Positions 63,430 through 64,000 of a stretch of DNA of 64,000 nucleotides are shown piece after piece. The stretch covers positions 133,428,125 through 133,492,124 of the forward strand of contig NC_133897.1 in the NCBI RefSeq assembly GCF_964199755.1, written 5' to 3'. Each line of letters begins with the position of its first letter. Position 1 is the first letter of the stretch. This stretch comes from Larus michahellis (Eukaryota; Chordata; Aves; Charadriiformes; Laridae). The notes below the pieces were generated by a model, which was not told the origin of the DNA, searched no databases, and saw only the letters and a list, made by a program, of their open reading frames with translations. Made by a program: the position numbers and the translations under genes.

Positions 63430-63590
63430 CTCGTTCTTTTCTGGAGTTCTTTCCTTTAGCTGTTACAAACTTCTTTTTCACTGACTGAGGCTGAGAAGAA
63501 GAATGCTCTCTCCACCTCCGAAGCTGGAAATTAATGAACTTCCACATCATAAATGCTTGAGTCATGCAGATGGAGGCCAGCACACTGATT
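63430..63590 (-). CDS. TRAM1: TRAM1 penultimate coding exon
   Basis: This exon encodes 53 complete codons near the C-terminus of translocating chain-associated membrane protein 1, an ER multi-pass protein beside the Sec61 channel that helps nascent secretory chains cross or enter the membrane. The translation contains [20 protein letters not shown] and then [19 protein letters not shown], which I recognise as the last membrane helix and the start of the basic cytosolic tail of the TRAM family. The acceptor TTGTTTCAAG and donor CGAG|GTTTGT bound a 161-nt exon with phase 2 entry and phase 1 exit. The paralogues TRAM2 and TRAM1L1 are less likely: TRAM1L1 is intronless in mammals, and the next exon matches the TRAM1 tail. 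The 5' exons lie beyond the right edge. Confidence 0.93.
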
Positions 63591-64000
63591 CTTGAAACAA
63601 AACACAGGTAAAGGTTTATCAGGAAGTTTATCTTGTTATCCAAAGAGGAAAGTAAAGTCAAACACCACCTCAGATAGTTTTTTTTGTATGCCATAAATTG
63701 CCTTTTTACTCAGGTTCCTCAAACACTAATTAAGAGTGATTCCTTCTAGATAATATGAATTTGTAAAAATTTGTGTGGTGTTTTTTTTTTTTTTTTGGCA
63801 TGACTTCACCCTCCACCTCGCTAGTAACATTCACCTTTTAAGTCAAGCAAAAGTTAGCTCACATAGAGGGACTGGGCTTAGCACAGCTTATCGGAAGTAG
63901 ACATACAGTGAGAGTGAAGTCACCCATCAAAACTGGGAAGCACTAGATTTCTTTCCTGCTTTCTCCTTTTTCAGTATTACTCTCAAGGTACCAGGTAGTA

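Noticed and set aside
1..64000. tRNA, rRNA, CRISPR arrays, bacterial operons or retroviral LTR pairs
   Set aside because: No such structures were seen by eye. The composition, introns and CR1 elements indicate a vertebrate nuclear genome.

Overview
The window looks like bird nuclear DNA. It has several CR1 retroposons, one with the avian 3' tail of repeated ATTCTATG units and one keeping a reverse-transcriptase FADD motif. It also has AT-rich introns, one large CpG island, and gene content matching the NCOA2-TRAM1 block known from vertebrate 8q13-type synteny. The species cannot be named from the sequence alone.

Layout: (1) About 1-15.6 kb is the 5' end of a minus-strand gene that I take to be NCOA2. 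A CpG island at 13.9-16.1 kb holds a short first exon with a YY1-type start region. A clean 80-nt untranslated exon lies at 5.6 kb and a weaker candidate at 2.9 kb. The NCOA2 reading frame itself would lie left of the window. (2) About 16-59 kb is mostly non-coding spacer with five CR1 copies, homopurine and homopolymer tracts, microsatellites and some conserved-looking patches. (3) About 59-64 kb is the 3' end of TRAM1, also on the minus strand. Its last two coding exons are intact and give the lysine- and serine-rich cytosolic tail of the translocating chain-associated membrane protein.

The most interesting lead is a chain of about a dozen possible minus-strand exons between 32.5 and 6.3 kb. 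Each has consensus splice sites and an open frame, and the splice phases agree from exon to exon. The chain would encode a cysteine-containing ectodomain, a clear membrane segment and a tail. It would run across the NCOA2 promoter on the same strand. I do not recognise the protein. Chance pseudo-exons are common in vertebrate introns, so this is a hypothesis with low to moderate confidence.

TRAM1 acts at the ER translocon and NCOA2 is a nuclear-receptor coactivator. They are neighbours on the same strand with no evident functional link.
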